A DNA stretch of 64,000 nucleotides from positions 1,116,001 to 1,180,000 of the forward strand of contig WARS01001868.1 in NCBI GenBank assembly GCA_008933995.1, written 5' to 3'. Below are positions 24,733 through 39,000 of this stretch, piece by piece. The notes under the pieces were generated by a model that saw nothing but the letters and a program-made list of their open reading frames with translations, searched no databases and was not told where the DNA came from. The DNA is from Datnioides undecimradiatus. Its lineage: Eukaryota > Chordata > Actinopteri > Lobotiformes > Datnioididae. The position numbers and the translations under genes were made by a program. Position 1 is the stretch's first letter; every line of letters begins with the position of its first letter.

Positions 24733-27614
24733 CAATAGACCCTTTGGTGCCCTCAATATCACTCATCCTGTTTGTAAATCAATTTGTCTTTAAAAAGCCA
24801 CACCCCCAGCTTGTCATGTGATATCTCTGTTAAAAATGCTAGTGTATTTAGTATGGATAACTGTTTTCACATGCTGTGCAGCCCTTTTCATTTAGGCCTG
24901 ATGTTTAAAATGTTCCTTAAAGCACAGCGGTACAAAGATTTGCTCCTCCACAGTTAAAAAGTATGTCTGCATTGTAAAAGTCAGATAAAAGTCAAATTTG
25001 TCTTCTTGCTGTAAAAGTCGTTCAGCATTCGTCAATAATGAGCGCTTATTTCTAGCAGGTGGAAAATGAATTCAAATAAAATTGAAAAAGTTTTTAAATT
25101 GATAGAAAATCATCAGCGATTTGTGAAATGCAAAGGCAGAGAGAATTAAAGATCTTTTCATTACGTTGAAATGAATTGTATTACTGAAAAACAGACAGAA
25201 ATTGAAATGTATACTTGGTATTATAGTTTTCCCGAAGAAGCAGTCTGCTTCAAGAAGGGGGTGTTTTTATGAACAATTTTTAATTCTATCTGGAGGAAAT
25301 GCAAAACATTTAAAACAAAATTCTCTGTGTAAATTTCAGCTGTATAGCCTATGTCTAATGGACATGTGGAAAGCCCTTGACTCTCCCCAACATTGCAGAG
25401 AGGGTAAAGTGAGATGAGGTATGTTAAAAGCAATCAATCCACACTCTGTAGAGCCCGGGGTTCCACGCCTGTGCTCTATTTTCTTCCCTAGACATGGTGC
25501 TGAATCTAAACTAAAGCCCGGCTTACTTGATGCCCTATTTCAAGAAGTGGAGTTGCTGTTCTTCTAGAAAACCAGCTCTTTTCATAAAGGTTTGGCCAGG
25601 TCAAGCTTTATATTCATGATTAAAATTACAGCATATGTGATTGCATTCATCAGGTGCTACAGTGCCTTACTTGAGCAGCTGTAAATGCCGGTAGGTGAGA
25701 CTTGTTCTTGTTTTTTCTTCCCTCCTGTTATGTGGCATGGAGTAGACATGCACGGTTTGGTGAAAATGGTGAAAAGGGAAAGTGAGGCTAAAAGAAACAC
25801 AATCAGCTTAGTAAAGGGTGCAATCAAAACGTTTCCTTACTGGTACTGCTGTTCTTAAATGCAGCATGGCCTGCTAAAGAGCATGCAGCAGCTGCAAGCG
25901 ATCACTGGTATGTGTCAGTATATGTAGTTACACCAGGGGAATACCAGCAAGACCAAAGTTACTTGCAGGTGCGTGTGTGATCCTGCACTGTGCATTTGCA
26001 CATTGTCACCATGAACCTCAAACTTTAGTACAGAACAACCAAACCTATGTCAAAGTCCTGGAGCGTTCACCTGGAGACGTACTTGCTTTTACATATGATG
26101 GCAGCCCTGCAGATCCTGCATCCATTTTGAGCTCTGATTGCAAGCAACCTATGAAATTAACAAAATGCATGCAATGTGCACATGAACAGTAGGGACATTG
26201 TGTGGATGGTAGCACATTTTTGTTGGTTGAAAGCAGAGGGTGACGGCAAGCAGCTCTGCAAAAATGTCATTTGAAAATACTGGTCGTGTTTCTCATTTTT
26301 TTGCCATAATTTCAAAATTAACAAAATAATAACCTCCTCAAGTGCCTCCAAGTTTATTAAGAACATCATGCAAATCCAGCAGTTTTATTCAGCAAGAATG
26401 TGTAACACATTACCCAGAATGGGTCTTTTGCTGCATGCTATGATAAAATACAGCATACCTTAAAATCAGGGTATAATTGAGGCTTTAAAAAACATGATTA
26501 ACATTAGAGAAAGCTCTTGGGCAACTGTCCTGCATGAAAGTCAGACGAGCTACACCTCAGTCCCTGAACTTTTACTCTGCACGCCCCTGCACGGACTCAA
26601 AATGCCAGTACAATCGTGATGTGTGAAATGGACCAACATGGACATTATTCCTCTGGGTATGGGGCTGGTTTACAGACAGACAAATATGGATGAAGGCTAA
26701 GGTGTCTTCAAATATAGCTGCTCACACTGTGACTGATTCATGTGAGGATCTCAGTCCAGTGGCTGTCAACAAAGCTTCAGCTGGGGGTTCACAAGCATCA
26801 ATACCAGATGACTCACTCTCAGCTGGCAACAGAGCCATGAACAAAGTGGTAGTTGAGTAGTGGGTAGAGTTACTTGGTGCTGTTTTCCACCACAGACTGA
26901 CTCATTTGGCTGTAATCCACTGCTCCAGGGCAGCTGTCTTATCTTTACAGATTGATGAGTTCTACTCACATCTAATCACATTTGCAAAGAATTACTGTCT
27001 GAGAGTGAATAAAGAGTTTGGAGTAAAGACAAACACGCGTGCACACGGAGAGATGGGCGCAAATGCGTACAAGAAATATCTTGTTACACATTACAGTGAA
27101 ATTTGTCAAAATATCAAACTTCAATTTAAAAAATAATGGTGTAGGAAATGTATTTTATTTAAGAAAATACAAGTCATTTGTGATTTGAAAATATAAAAAA
27201 TTTCCCCACAACTTTCATTCAAAGCGTGTACTCAGGATATTTGTATTTGTATTCAAAATTTCAAGTTACATACATTAATCATTGTCAAAAGGGTTCACAC
27301 AAATCAGTGCAGACAAATATACAAATATACTCCAGTTTAAAAAATGCTGAGTTGATGATTTGAGTTGATTATACCCAAATGTACAACATGGTGAGTAAAA
27401 CTATGACAATTTGAATTATATATTATTACAATATTATATATATTTGTTCACAAGTTTGTGCTGCATCACTAATGATGGTATTTGAGTTGTAAATTAGAGT
27501 CATTCAGTCAGTTCAGTTTCAAAAGAATCCACACAAATAGGCGGAAATCAACAAATGTGTTTTCGCTGGCAAGTGCTGAATTGACCAACAAATGATGATA
27601 CATAGGTGGTAAAT

Positions 27615-27715
27615 CGGAGGCACGGGTGTAGATATAGATCTACAGATCCAAATCACTGCAGAATTAGAGGCACAGATAGAAATGCAGATTTGCTGATTCA
27701 AATCACTCTGGATTT
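27615..27715. repeat. two-copy degenerate 50-bp tandem repeat
   Basis: GGAGGCAC at 27616 recurs as AGAGGCAC at 27666. CCAAATCACTGCAGAAT near 27648 recurs as TCAAATCACTCTGGAT near 27698. Both pairs are spaced by 50 bp, so the segment is an old tandem duplication or two units of a longer dispersed repeat. Similar AAAT-rich words lie at 27225-27400, hinting that more decayed units may precede it. Confidence 0.6.
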
Positions 27716-30700
27716 ATCTGTGATTTGTATTTTATGAGTTACATAACCCTGAAATTTGCGAATACCAAGGAGACTTTTTTAAGCCATATACACAGAAACA
27801 CTGCAGGTTGAGTCACCACATGCTTAATAATGATAAATAGAAAGCATGATGAAAGCCTTTGGCCTCTCATTTGATAGCAGGATGAATGGAACACCATACA
27901 CCAGTGTCTAATGTCATGACATATTAATGATACTCTAATGCACATCCTTAATATGCTGCCGTAATTATACAGCGCAGAGTGGAGTGGAAAAATCTATTAT
28001 TTGATTTGATGCCAAAGAGAGTAAATATTCATGAATACTTACAAATAGCTAATGGTGGGATTCATCTCAAACCACACAGTCCTAATGAAAGAAAGCATTG
28101 ATGAAAGCTACTGGTTGATAAGGCTTCATTCACTGTGAAGGCGCATTGTCCTAATGTAGGCTGTTGGTTTGAGATGCATCAGAGTAACCACTGGATTCAG
28201 CTGAAAATAAGTTCTCATTTTAGTGTAACTAAGTAAAAATGTAGTATAAATAACCTCCGATATTCTTCAAATTCTTGTTAACCCAGATACTATTTCCAAG
28301 ACTGAACTTAGACAAGGAAGGCAGATACATAATAATGATTTACAGAAAAACAGTTGGGGTGTTTTTGCTACGTGCTATATAAGCATATAATTTGACAGTT
28401 TGGCTCCACTGCCAGAGAAGCTAAAGGCAGTCATTGGCTGCGGTGTCATGTCAACATTGTACAGCTGTTAAGGATTTCGTGCTCTGTTGCCTACTGGCAA
28501 ACAGAAGATCTCTTTCTACCTTATTTTAGAGTTTTCATTTTTTCTTTGAATGCATGATATTTTGATAATACTATCCCTCAAATCAATGTGCTGTTAAGCA
28601 TCACTTGTGTTTCAAAATGAACAGTTACCTGTTCTCGCACCTGCAGACTTTTTGGGAAATGGAAATGGGAATTTCGGTGTTGTTGCGGTTAAAGTGAGAC
28701 GAAATGGACTTTCATGTCTGCTCCAAAAATCCTCACAGTGTGCACGACTGATACGCTCAACATAGTCACACAGCAAATATGCACTGTAAAATCAAAATGA
28801 AAATGCCCTTGCTTTGAAAATCATTTTTGAATGTCTACCATCTTCAACCTGATTCCAGGCCCCCTCTTGCTTAATTCATCTCAGTGAGCGATGTTATTTG
28901 CAGATATGATTTTTCCTGTTTGTTGGCATCGTTAGGCACTTGCTACTGTTTGCAACTCTGGCTACAAGTGGTGAAGAATATAGGGACTGCTGTCACTGCT
29001 GTGGCTGCAAAAAAAGGAAAACAAAATCTGTCTGACAATATGAATTCACTTTTTTTTTTTTGTATGTCACCCCCAACGTTTACCTCATCAAAAAATCTTA
29101 TCCAGATGTCAAGTTTTCTTTTTCATTGTCTCTGAAAAAGTAATCCATTGTGTAGCAGTGATTGGCAGATTACGCACACCTCTGCTCTTTCATGTTCCCT
29201 TACTAGGGGACACCCAAGTAGGACTCTCTTATAGACTCATATTTATACTGTAACAGAACATTTAGGAAGATTATATCCTTCAGGAATATGCAGCACTTTT
29301 AAACCAAGTGGCTGGACATAGTCTGAAATGACATTTATTACTTGGCATGATTTCAATGGGATTTAGATGATATTATTAAACCTATTGTTGATCAAGTACT
29401 ATTTCAGTTGGAGTATTTTCCATTGCGCCCACTTGTTGCTGATGAGCCCATGATCCCAGATAGCAGCTGAGCCTCATACTATGGGAATGGAGATTATGTC
29501 ACTTGAGAAGAATTGGTCTCACCTAAAAAAAAAAAGGTCAAAGTTATTAACACAGTGGGATTCACTTGATCACAGTGGTCCTTGAGACAATTATGAAGGT
29601 TGACCTGTCTAAGCCAGATGTCCAACACTCTCCTGAGGCCGGTGATGACAACGCCTACCAGTGTGTTCACCTGTGATGTGGCGAGTGAGATCTTATTGTT
29701 ATGATTCATATGATATTCTTTTGTCTTTAGCAGTATAAAGTGTGAGTTTACAAGCTTGAAACATCACACTCTTTGATACACTGGAGGATTATCGGATCCT
29801 AGTATGGAGTTTATTTTGTTGTTACAAGTTCTTTAATCTGAGTGATCTACGTAGTTAAATCTGTATCTGTAGCTGGTATAGCGTAGCGCTCCATTTATCA
29901 TTTAAAAAGGTAGTGGCTGGCTCGTGATGGGCTGAAATCTGTTTAGTAATTGGATGCTGCAGCTGATCTGATGGGACTGTAAAAGAATAGAATGGAGCCA
30001 GTGAAAGTCAAGGGCGATTTTTATGTGCATGAATTTTAATGAAACAACATGCCTATCTCGAAGGTTTATTGTCGAATCGCTGTGGCTCGCTTTGATAAAT
30101 CAGAACTATTCGAGCATTCAAAGCACATTTGAAAATTTAAAAATGCTTGGACTGGCCTTTAACCACACAGTTTTCAATTAATATCTGTTTGTGGGTTGTT
30201 TGGAAATCTGTGAGATACAAGTCACTTGCAGGACAACAGCTGTGCAACGTTTGAGCATATTAGCAAAGGGACAGACTGCCAGTAACTCAATTGACCAATG
30301 ATGTCCCATTTCAGAAACACATGTCGCAATGATTCCTGCGTCCTCGCATCTCAGTCATGCACAGCCCCTCCCACATGTGCTGAAAGTGTGAGAAATTAGA
30401 AATGAATATCTTTAAGTTACAGTTTGTAAGGAGAATACTCTGACATAGGCACACACATGCAGTGCTCTGACTCATTGATGCACATTCGACCTCCAAACAA
30501 ACAAGAAAAAGCTTGATGGCTTCTTTAAGTGCGCCCACTAAACTCATTATGAGGAGTAGGGCCAAGGACAAGACTGCTGTCATCCTATGTTTTTCTTATT
30601 GATTGTGTGACAAGACCAAAGCCAGCAATGTCTTAGTCTGCTTTCACTTCTTGACTTCCTTACCCCGTCTGTTGCAGTCAATATTTAGCCAATTTGTTCC

Positions 30701-31224
30701 TACTGAGGACAAAGCACTGTAGATTTTAAGAAAGGTTACTCAAACAGGAGTAAATTCTTCTTTCAAGCTGTGGATAATGTATAAATGTCTATGTGACTGA
30801 TTTCAAAATCAACAAAATAACAAACATATCTCCCCGGTTGTTGATATATTAAATGCTTTTTGCACAACAATAGAGGTCTAGGGCACAGAGGAATAAGCAA
30901 TAGCCAAACTTGTTTAGAGTCCCATAATATTTGGTTTAGATTTTTTTTTGTGTGTGTGTGCAGCTTTTGTTAACAATAACAACAACAAATGCATTCTAAA
31001 TATAAAATACGGCTTGCCTGATTCTATAGTTTTACAAAACTAAAGCTAAAATATTATAAGAATCTTGAAAAGATAGTAAAGGTACACATCAATAAAGGGT
31101 GGGCGGCAGCTGCTTCCAATTACAGCACCTTTCTGTAGGCAAGTGTAATTACAATATGGAGACATCACATATAAAAGTCATGTATTTGTTATCTCCTCTC
31201 TGTTCATTCCCACAACACACAGAG

Positions 31225-31330
31225 TAATGTGATACAGCGCTTCAACCAGAGAACTCTGTTCAAGTCCCCCCTGATAGTAAGCATTTCGCCCTGCTGTAAT
31301 GTGCTTGAACAAGCAATTGGACCTCATATC
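31225..31330 (+). mobile_element. tRNA-type SINE fragment
   Basis: GTTCAAGTCCC at about 31258-31268 resembles a tRNA B-box promoter. It is followed by CCCTGCTGTAATGTGCTTGA and ACAAGCAATTGGACC, an order resembling the fish SINE body in which the B box precedes a TGTCCTTGAGCAAGACACTGAACCC-like segment. A possible A-box region lies 35-45 bp upstream (GTGATACAGCGC) but is weak. No poly-A tail is visible, so this is probably a truncated old copy. Confidence 0.55.
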
Positions 31331-34300
31331 CTGTGATCAATATCACAAGCTGTGAAGCATTTCTGGGGCTGAATTACTAATACAATTTCTTTGTAAAAAT
31401 AATGCATGAATAGCTGTAGAAAAAAAAAAAGTAATGGTCACACGTAGGTGAAAAACAGGCCCCACTGAATCACCCCACCTCATTACAAATCATGCATAAT
31501 GCATCTTAGGTGGGGTTATAAAACTAGTATATTCTGTGGTGTGTGTGTGTGTGTGTGTGTGTGGTCATGTGAATGTGTTTGATTGCTAAGTTGTTTTTCT
31601 CTGACCTGAAACATGCTCTTGAGAGGCGCAGCTATGGTATATTCAGGGATGCCCTGCAGCCTTGAACCTAATTGGTCTCAGAGCTCATGTCACTTCACAA
31701 ATTTTAACGTAATTTACACTGGCTAACTGCTCCCTCACAGGGGCTTTGGGGAGGCGAGCGGAGGGACACACTCCACACATTTTGTCACTGTTAGTATTTG
31801 CCTTTGATTTAGTTTGCCACCTTCTGACCTCTCATTTCCCCGTGACACATTTTGATCAATATGTAAGACAAACGGTGATAACCTTGGCTTGACCTCTTCT
31901 GATCCTGCTAGGTGGACATAACTGCTTATGCACTGCAAAAGTGTATTCAGTGGATGGAAGGAGTATGTTGACATATCTGTATTCTATTTGATGTTGGCTT
32001 AGCTACGTTATGGTAAATGATTTGAGTAGACATACTGCACAATAACAATTGGATAGTGCTCCCAGTCCCAGAATATTAAAATAGAAATGTCATTTTTATA
32101 TTCCACTTACTGTGTCTTAAAGTAAATGTCGCAATAAATACACACGAGCTGCTCTTACATTTGTATTATTCATTTTTCATATGCTTAGTTTTGGTGGTAA
32201 AAATGCCAGAACTGTGGCACGCTTACATGTGCAAAGGTTTGCTGTTGTTAAATGTAGTCAGCCTATAATGTTTCGTACAGTGCCTTATTATTTAAATGAA
32301 GAATGTTCAATTTATTTTGTTTTTGCTGTTTTGTACAATTTTTATCTCCTCTACACTTAGAACTAGTTTCTGTTGTCAGAGCACAAAAGTTCAAATTAGT
32401 TTTATTTTTGCATGCTGCAAAAATGTACATGCAGATCTAATCTACCTCTAATATATAGTCTGGGGTCAAGTTAAGAAATATATTCCTTTGCCCCCATGGT
32501 GACATTTGTTCTTTGCAGTTGACCTCTCCTAATGGTTAAGGAGCGAAGGGGAGCACTGAGGGACCTCCTCCAAGTCTAAGGCAAGTGCCTCACTACATTG
32601 AAATGGCAGGAGTATTTCTTATTTGCTGGTATTAAAAGTAAAAGTGTCACCAGATGGAGACTTTGCGAACTCTGTTGAGATTCAGACCCCTTACTAGATC
32701 TGGACAGGACCTGTCCCGTAATCAGAGGGACAACGAAAGTTGAGACATATAAGATTATGGAAAAACAAGGATACTCATCACAATTGCTAATAGAATCATC
32801 ATATCAGCTATTTTGCCTGTTGTGCTACCTTTGTCATTGTAGCCCTAACTTTTTTTTAATAAAGAGAGGGTTTAGTTTTGCAGGTTTAGCATTTTTGGCA
32901 TTATACAAAATGCTTTGGTTTTAAATGATAACAAAGGGTTTTGTAGTTTGATGATTACCAACTTTCTATTTCAGCCAAGGCAAGTTCAATAAATATTTCA
33001 GGAGAGGACTTAACAGAGCTCTGTGTATTCCAGTCCTCAGCCTCGCTAATCAGGTCAAGTTAGATGTTACTATAAACCCAATATCACATACTAATTATAA
33101 TAACAACCACATTATCTTAAACTCATGTAACATATTACTATTTTTGCACTTCAGAACCTTTTCATAATGGAGTCTTATTTATGTGTTTCATTCAAATCAT
33201 TTTATTTATTGCCTAGTTTCATTTTACCTTTGTTCATGAAACGGGGGAACAATAATGCCCTCACGTAACGCAGCATTCACTGGCCTGTAAAACAGCACTG
33301 ACAGTGACAATATGTCGCTGGAATTAGGAAAGCCTTGTCAAGACTTGTCAGGTAGGGCATCTGTTTCAGCATAGATTTCAGAGGTAATGATTATACTCTG
33401 ATGATGCACAGCTGCAGGCTATTATCATCATCCCACCAATGCAGAGGAATCCCTAACCCAAGAGAGACACTGAAAGAGAGAATCATCCCAGGCATCCGCT
33501 GAGTGGAGACATTTAGGATTCATTTCATCATAAGATCACAAGCCATCATATGAATACAACTCTATAGAAAAGTACATGGGGGGTAACATCTGAGTGAGTT
33601 GCCGCCTGGAAGAGCGCAAGAGAGGAAAGACCTCAGAGAGCGGGGAAGAAAGGAAGAAAGTAAAAGGTGAGAGAAAAAGTGAGAGGGTGCGACCGCCTGC
33701 TGGTCGGACAGTGGGGAAGTGTTCAGTGTAATCAGTTATTGACCTTTTGAAATTAAATGACTCATGCGTCACCTCACCTTTGAGTGGTCTAAGCACGTCT
33801 TCACCGTCATGAAAGACTAAATTCAAAATCCAACCTGCTGAACAAATTGGTGAGTGGGAGAGATTTTCCTGTAATCAAGTGTATTATGATTTACAGAAGG
33901 GGGAGCTTTTAGATATTACCTAACCTGGCTATGGAGACCTAAATGTCAAAAATAATAAAATGATTTTAGTTCAACATCATGTATTTGTATTTGCCTTAGA
34001 CTGACTGATTGACTTAGATTTTTGGACAATGAGTAATGCTTTCTTTCTTTCTCCTTGAGCAAAACTAATCTAATTGTAGGAAATGTAAAGTCTTTCACTG
34101 ACTTACGGTCCAGCACTGCTGAAGTCTTTTGGAAACGGCGACAGAGAAAGCTGATTTTACACTGGAGCTGATTTTGGCGTGTGCAAGGCGTGTGTTATCA
34201 CAGCAGTCTTTTCATAGTGTGTCAGTTTTGTGTTTTCCCCCACATGACCAAGGATAGGTAGAGTGATTGAGATAAAGATAGAGATACACTATATTCATTT

Positions 34301-35504
34301 CCATATTGATTATATTTGAATGCTTTAATCTCAATATTACGCCAATCGGCCAACTTCGACATCGACAGCTGTCAGTCATGCTGCCAAAGCTTCCTGGACT
34401 GCAGCAGAGGCAAGTCTACTTTGAATGAGATGACCTTGCTGTTTCCCCTATAAAAACTCCTCAGCACGGCATTTTACTTTTAATTAGAGCATAAATCATC
34501 TTCATCTTGAATAAAATCTTTCCATATTTTGTCCTCTTCACTTTTACTCGCTGGAGAAATCAAACTCTCACTACATTATAAATCACAAGGGAATTGTGTT
34601 GATATCGATGTGGGGTCGTGATCTAAGCTGACGGTGCCTCCACCACACTGTGAAAGCATGTTGTGATAAATTAAGTGGAAGTGTTTCACTTATTTCACAC
34701 GTGCATTCCACACATGCACCGATCATGTCTGATCGCATTGCACATTTTAATCTAATTGCCTGGTTAAGTGCCATTGAGGACCCCTGTCATCTTGAACAGC
34801 TCGAAAAACACATTTAACATTGTTTTATCACTTGACTCTAATTGTAGAAGAATAGTTTGTGTTTCAAAAGCACAGAAACATGGTCAAATACACTATATTT
34901 TTCCTGTATTATGATTATTGCTAACATAACCTGTTAGGCAGCATTTCTCCTTCTAGATCCTAATTAGTTTGAACTTTAAGGCGAGGGCTGTCTAATTCAT
35001 CTCAAACATAGCTAATGTAACTTTGTAGGATAACAAACTGAAAATGTATATGTCTGTAAACACACATAGGAATTTTGTTCATATAACATATAAGTTATGA
35101 CATATTTCTTCATTTGGCGTATTAATAATGCTCCATTTTGTCACCCTTTTTCAAATGTTCAAGCCCCGTTTGTGGCACCAAAAGAGGTTCCACTTTAATA
35201 CGTTTAAGTATTGGGTTTAAAAAGGTAATAAGAAAAGAAAAAATAAACTTTGCAATTATTTTTGTGTGCCTGAAGTGGAGTCTGTGGGACTCCAAATAAT
35301 GAGTAAGTAGCAAAACAAAAGAATTACAGTAAGCAGAACAATACAAAGGATATATGCAGCCCAAGAGCTTAATGGCTCCAACAGAAATTTGTTTCACTGG
35401 TTTCACACTGAACTTGGGAAAAGCCTGTTTGTTGATATGATTTTCAGGCTCTAGTTGTTGGCAAGGTCCACAATGCTGCTCTCAGCCAGAATTTTTCACT
35501 GGAG
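31331..35504. other. unassigned non-coding DNA
   Basis: A (GT)n run lies at 31537-31563. Otherwise the stretch is AT-rich sequence without recognisable coding regions or element ends. The longest open frames are short and lack domains. Confidence 0.55.
31537..31563. repeat. (GT)n microsatellite
   Basis: About twelve uninterrupted GT units. Confidence 0.95.
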
Positions 35505-36004
35505 TGGCACCGCTCACCCTTTCTGAATTGGGGCTGTATGAGGTTTTTATGCATAGTGATTATTTTAAAGGGCTAGGTCTGATCAACCAAAGACTATTCA
35601 GAACATTAACACGGAACAAAATAGCTAATCAAGGCTGTAGACAAGCAACCGATGTGTCCTGTGAAGTAAAATTACAGTTTTGGTTAAAAGAGTCTGGTGG
35701 ATTTAATGGAAGCAACATAGCAATTTCGGTCTGATGGCAAGGCAACGCAGTGAAAATATCTAAAATATAGCGTACACTTAAAATGATATTGATTTTTGTT
35801 AGGTGGGTCTTCTTTCAGGTGACTAAAATGCATTTTGCTGTTGGCCCCATCCACAGCAGTGCATTGCTTTGCATTCGTGCTGTAACTACTCTCTGCTTCT
35901 CCAACCTGGGGGCATGCCAACTGCCATCTACTGTAGGTAATGCATTGACTATGGATAAGTACCTCATACAACCCCACTTCAGAAAACTCCAACTATCCCT
36001 TTAA
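35505..36004. mobile_element. non-autonomous element with inverted arms (unclassified DNA transposon)
   Basis: The left arm at about 35517-35556 reads TTTCTGAATTGGGGCTGTAT followed by GAGGTTTTTATGCATAG. The reverse complement of 35949-35986 reads TTTCTGAAGTGGGGTTGTAT followed by GAGGTACTTATCCATAG. The arms match at roughly four of five positions. The right end then continues AACTATCCCTTTAA, an end I recall from abundant teleost repeats. The corresponding outer left end is eroded. A protein-level sign of the palindrome is that GLYEVxxHS appears in the translation of both strands. No transposase is encoded in the 500 bp. Confidence 0.7.
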
Positions 36005-39000
36005 GGAGTCTGTTCAGACGTTTGTCCTCCATTGGAATTGGCAGCCAGTTTTAGCCCTCTGAGACAAACTCTACCTGTCTAGATTATAAATGAACAAGAT
36101 TATAGAGAGTTTGCTTTTGCATTAACGTTTCCTAAAGTAACCGGCTACAGAGAGGACTACTATAAGGTCAAGGACTACATGACCAAACACAAGATTGCCT
36201 GCACCTCCTACCATGTTAATATTTAAAGCTGTCAGGATCAATATTTTTATATTAACTATGGATCAGATGACTACTGTACGTGGGTCCCTGATGGCGATAA
36301 ACATGCGTATAACTTTCACCCGACTCTTTAAATATTGGACTCATGTTTATCGAGTGGCCAGAAAAACAACTGCAAATGAATACTAATGTAAACCTAAATC
36401 CACAGGATGTGTTCACCACATCATCTTTATAAGGAAAATATGTCAGCGTTGTGTTTACAGCTTATTTCTGCAGCCCCTAAGAGGCCCAAAAAATCTGTTA
36501 ATGCAGGTTTAAGCTGGCGGGGATGAATTTTAATGGTAGTGAAATGTGGCACCCCATTTAGCAGTGATCCAGTTGCAGCATCCTTTGTGAATAACAATGA
36601 CTTAGCATTGTGTCAGAAATGAGAATAAGTGTGCATTTTGGGATTAATAGTTGGAATCCAAGCTCATTTACCCCTGTGTGAGATGAAGAGGGTCTAAAGA
36701 TGCGATCGAAATGTCTCCCTCACCTTTTTAAAAACCCTTCCTCGGACATGACAGGGAGACATGAATGCAAGACTACATATTTCAGCTGTATCTCTGCTGA
36801 CCTGCTCAGACATGGAAAGACAATTATAGGAGAAGAAGATGACAAGCTTGTCAGCATGACGGCTCACTGTGAATTCCATTTGTCCTCCAAGCCTTTATTC
36901 ACCATGAGTCACACCTGATTGAACCTCCACAGGGGAATGACGAGCAGGCATTGTATCAGGCTCACTCTTGGCTCAAATCCACAACATACTGTGATACACA
37001 TGTGCATGCACTTGTTATACGCATATACGGTTTTAGATACAAGCATACATATTTGAATAAACCTGCACATGAGCTCCAGAACTATCTTGAAGAGCTGAAA
37101 TGCAAATGCACAACGGACTAGGACTACATAAGATAACCAGGCACAGAAAAAAAAGGACAGTGGAGACGGAACAAAGCGCATCTTGGAGGAAGAAGAAAGA
37201 GAAACGACAGAAAACACTTGAGGGCAGTTTGCAGTGAATGGATATGATAGATAAGGATTATGAAGCCATTTGTAATTGGTGAGTCACAGATGGTGAGTCA
37301 GAGTGAGACGTAGTAGGAGGAGTAGGAGAGTGTGTAGGGAAGGAGTGAAGGTTAGGAAAGAAAGGAAGGTCTCCAAAGCCAGATCAATTTCAGACCACGA
37401 TTTACGAAAACTAACCGAGTGAGACACGAGATTCTGACTTAAACCACTGTCTTTATTGCATTTAATCACGTTGAGTACTGTACACGTTCAGGAGGCGGCT
37501 TGGCGAGAGGGCTGGTTGTCATTCACACTTTTTCTCAAAGGTGAGAATTAAACACGTGAAGGGATCACAGAGGCAGTTGATTATTTACAAGGAGATGAAT
37601 TACATTTGCCTACAAGGTATTAGGGATGACAGACCTTTCAATATGGTAAACAGGTGGTGGGCGGTGCGTCTTGATATCTGGAGGTACAGGGTTAAAACAC
37701 CAAAGATCCAATTAACCTGTGAAGCCATAGGTCCAAGTAGAAAACTGCTGTAGCGCCATTACTAAACCACTGCAAATATGCCACTTGTTTTCACAGTACC
37801 TCAAAGAATGTATAGTAATATGAGTTCAGGCAGTAAAATGGCTTAGAGCTAATCATTTCTAAAATATTTCCAAAGAAATAATTCTTTTTAGCGAATTAGC
37901 GATGGCATTAAATTTTAATTGTCTCCCTCCATAACTGTCAGTGTTCAATGAGTCATACTTAAGAGCGAGTGGGCATAAAACTGCATCTGTGATAAAAAAG
38001 AAGTTTAATCAGTATTTCATAACCAGCTGCATGGCAACCTTACTGTGATTGAAATGTATCATGAAGATGGTGAGTATGAAACCAAATAAAGACCGATGCA
38101 TGGAACTATACTCACAAACACCACAGTATTGATCTCTCAGGTATGTTTTACAGGATGTGTGCGGTGCAATGAGACACACCTTCAGTGCATATATTATAGA
38201 TGTTTACAACAGAACTGCACTCAATCCCAAAAGCCTGCAGGCTTCCGCTATCCCAGAGGTTGCCACTGGGACAGCTGTTCATATAAACTTAACAGGTGTT
38301 ACTGGTCTCCGCTGAGAGCTACTCTCTTTTCACACTGTCTATTTCCCCTTGTTTTCCTCCCTCTTGCTCTTTCTCACTCTTTCTGTCTCTCCATCTTTGA
38401 TTTCTCCCATCCACTAAATCTTCTTGGTCTCATCCAACTTTTGCAGATCCTAAACATACATGGATGAGAAGACAGGCACAGTTTTACTGGCCATCACGCA
38501 GTCCAGATCCAAACAAGAAAAGAATAATAGATGTCTGCACTTGAATATTTTATTTTGTAAAAGAAGCGTAGCAGTGGAAGGACGGGTTTTCAAGTCAGCA
38601 GTCCATAAAGAATAATACATCATGCGTCATAACATTTGTTTAAAAAAACACAAAAAATGTTTCAAGATTCAAAATGCATTCCAGTATGCATAATACATTT
38701 TACAGTATATAGCAAATATCCAGGCAAGCACAGTATGACAGTTCATCATATGAACCCTCAGGCACTTTAGCTACATGCTGCACCTACAGTGGAATTGACA
38801 AGCTGTAGCTTCAGCCAACAGCCAACATAAAATTGTTCATGGCAGTCTGTAGTTAAGGCTAATTGTCTTACACTGTGTTATCAAATATGTGCCACAAATG
38901 TCTGAATATGCAGAATTTCTATATATACGTGGAAACACAGCTATGTTAATATTTTGATTTACCCTTGCTACATTTTTTCCTGGATCTTTTGGAATCCATA

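Larger units (their letters stand above)
21953..31224. other. mostly unassigned non-coding DNA
   Basis: Apart from the repeats listed separately I see no gene. Notable composition: a purine-rich tract at 23950-24008, followed on the same strand by a pyrimidine-rich tract at 24235-24345. Three CTGTCTGA-type units lie near 24491-24511, and T or A runs at 29049-29060 and 29525-29537. Short open frames on both strands show no domain. Confidence 0.5.

Noticed and set aside
25660-25675. TACAGTGCCTTAC, reminiscent of a Tc1-type terminus
   Set aside because: Only about ten bases match and no partner terminus or transposase remnant is nearby.
31250-31275. tRNA gene suggested by a B-box-like GTTCAAGTCCC
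   Set aside because: No cloverleaf can be drawn around it. The downstream sequence fits a SINE body instead.
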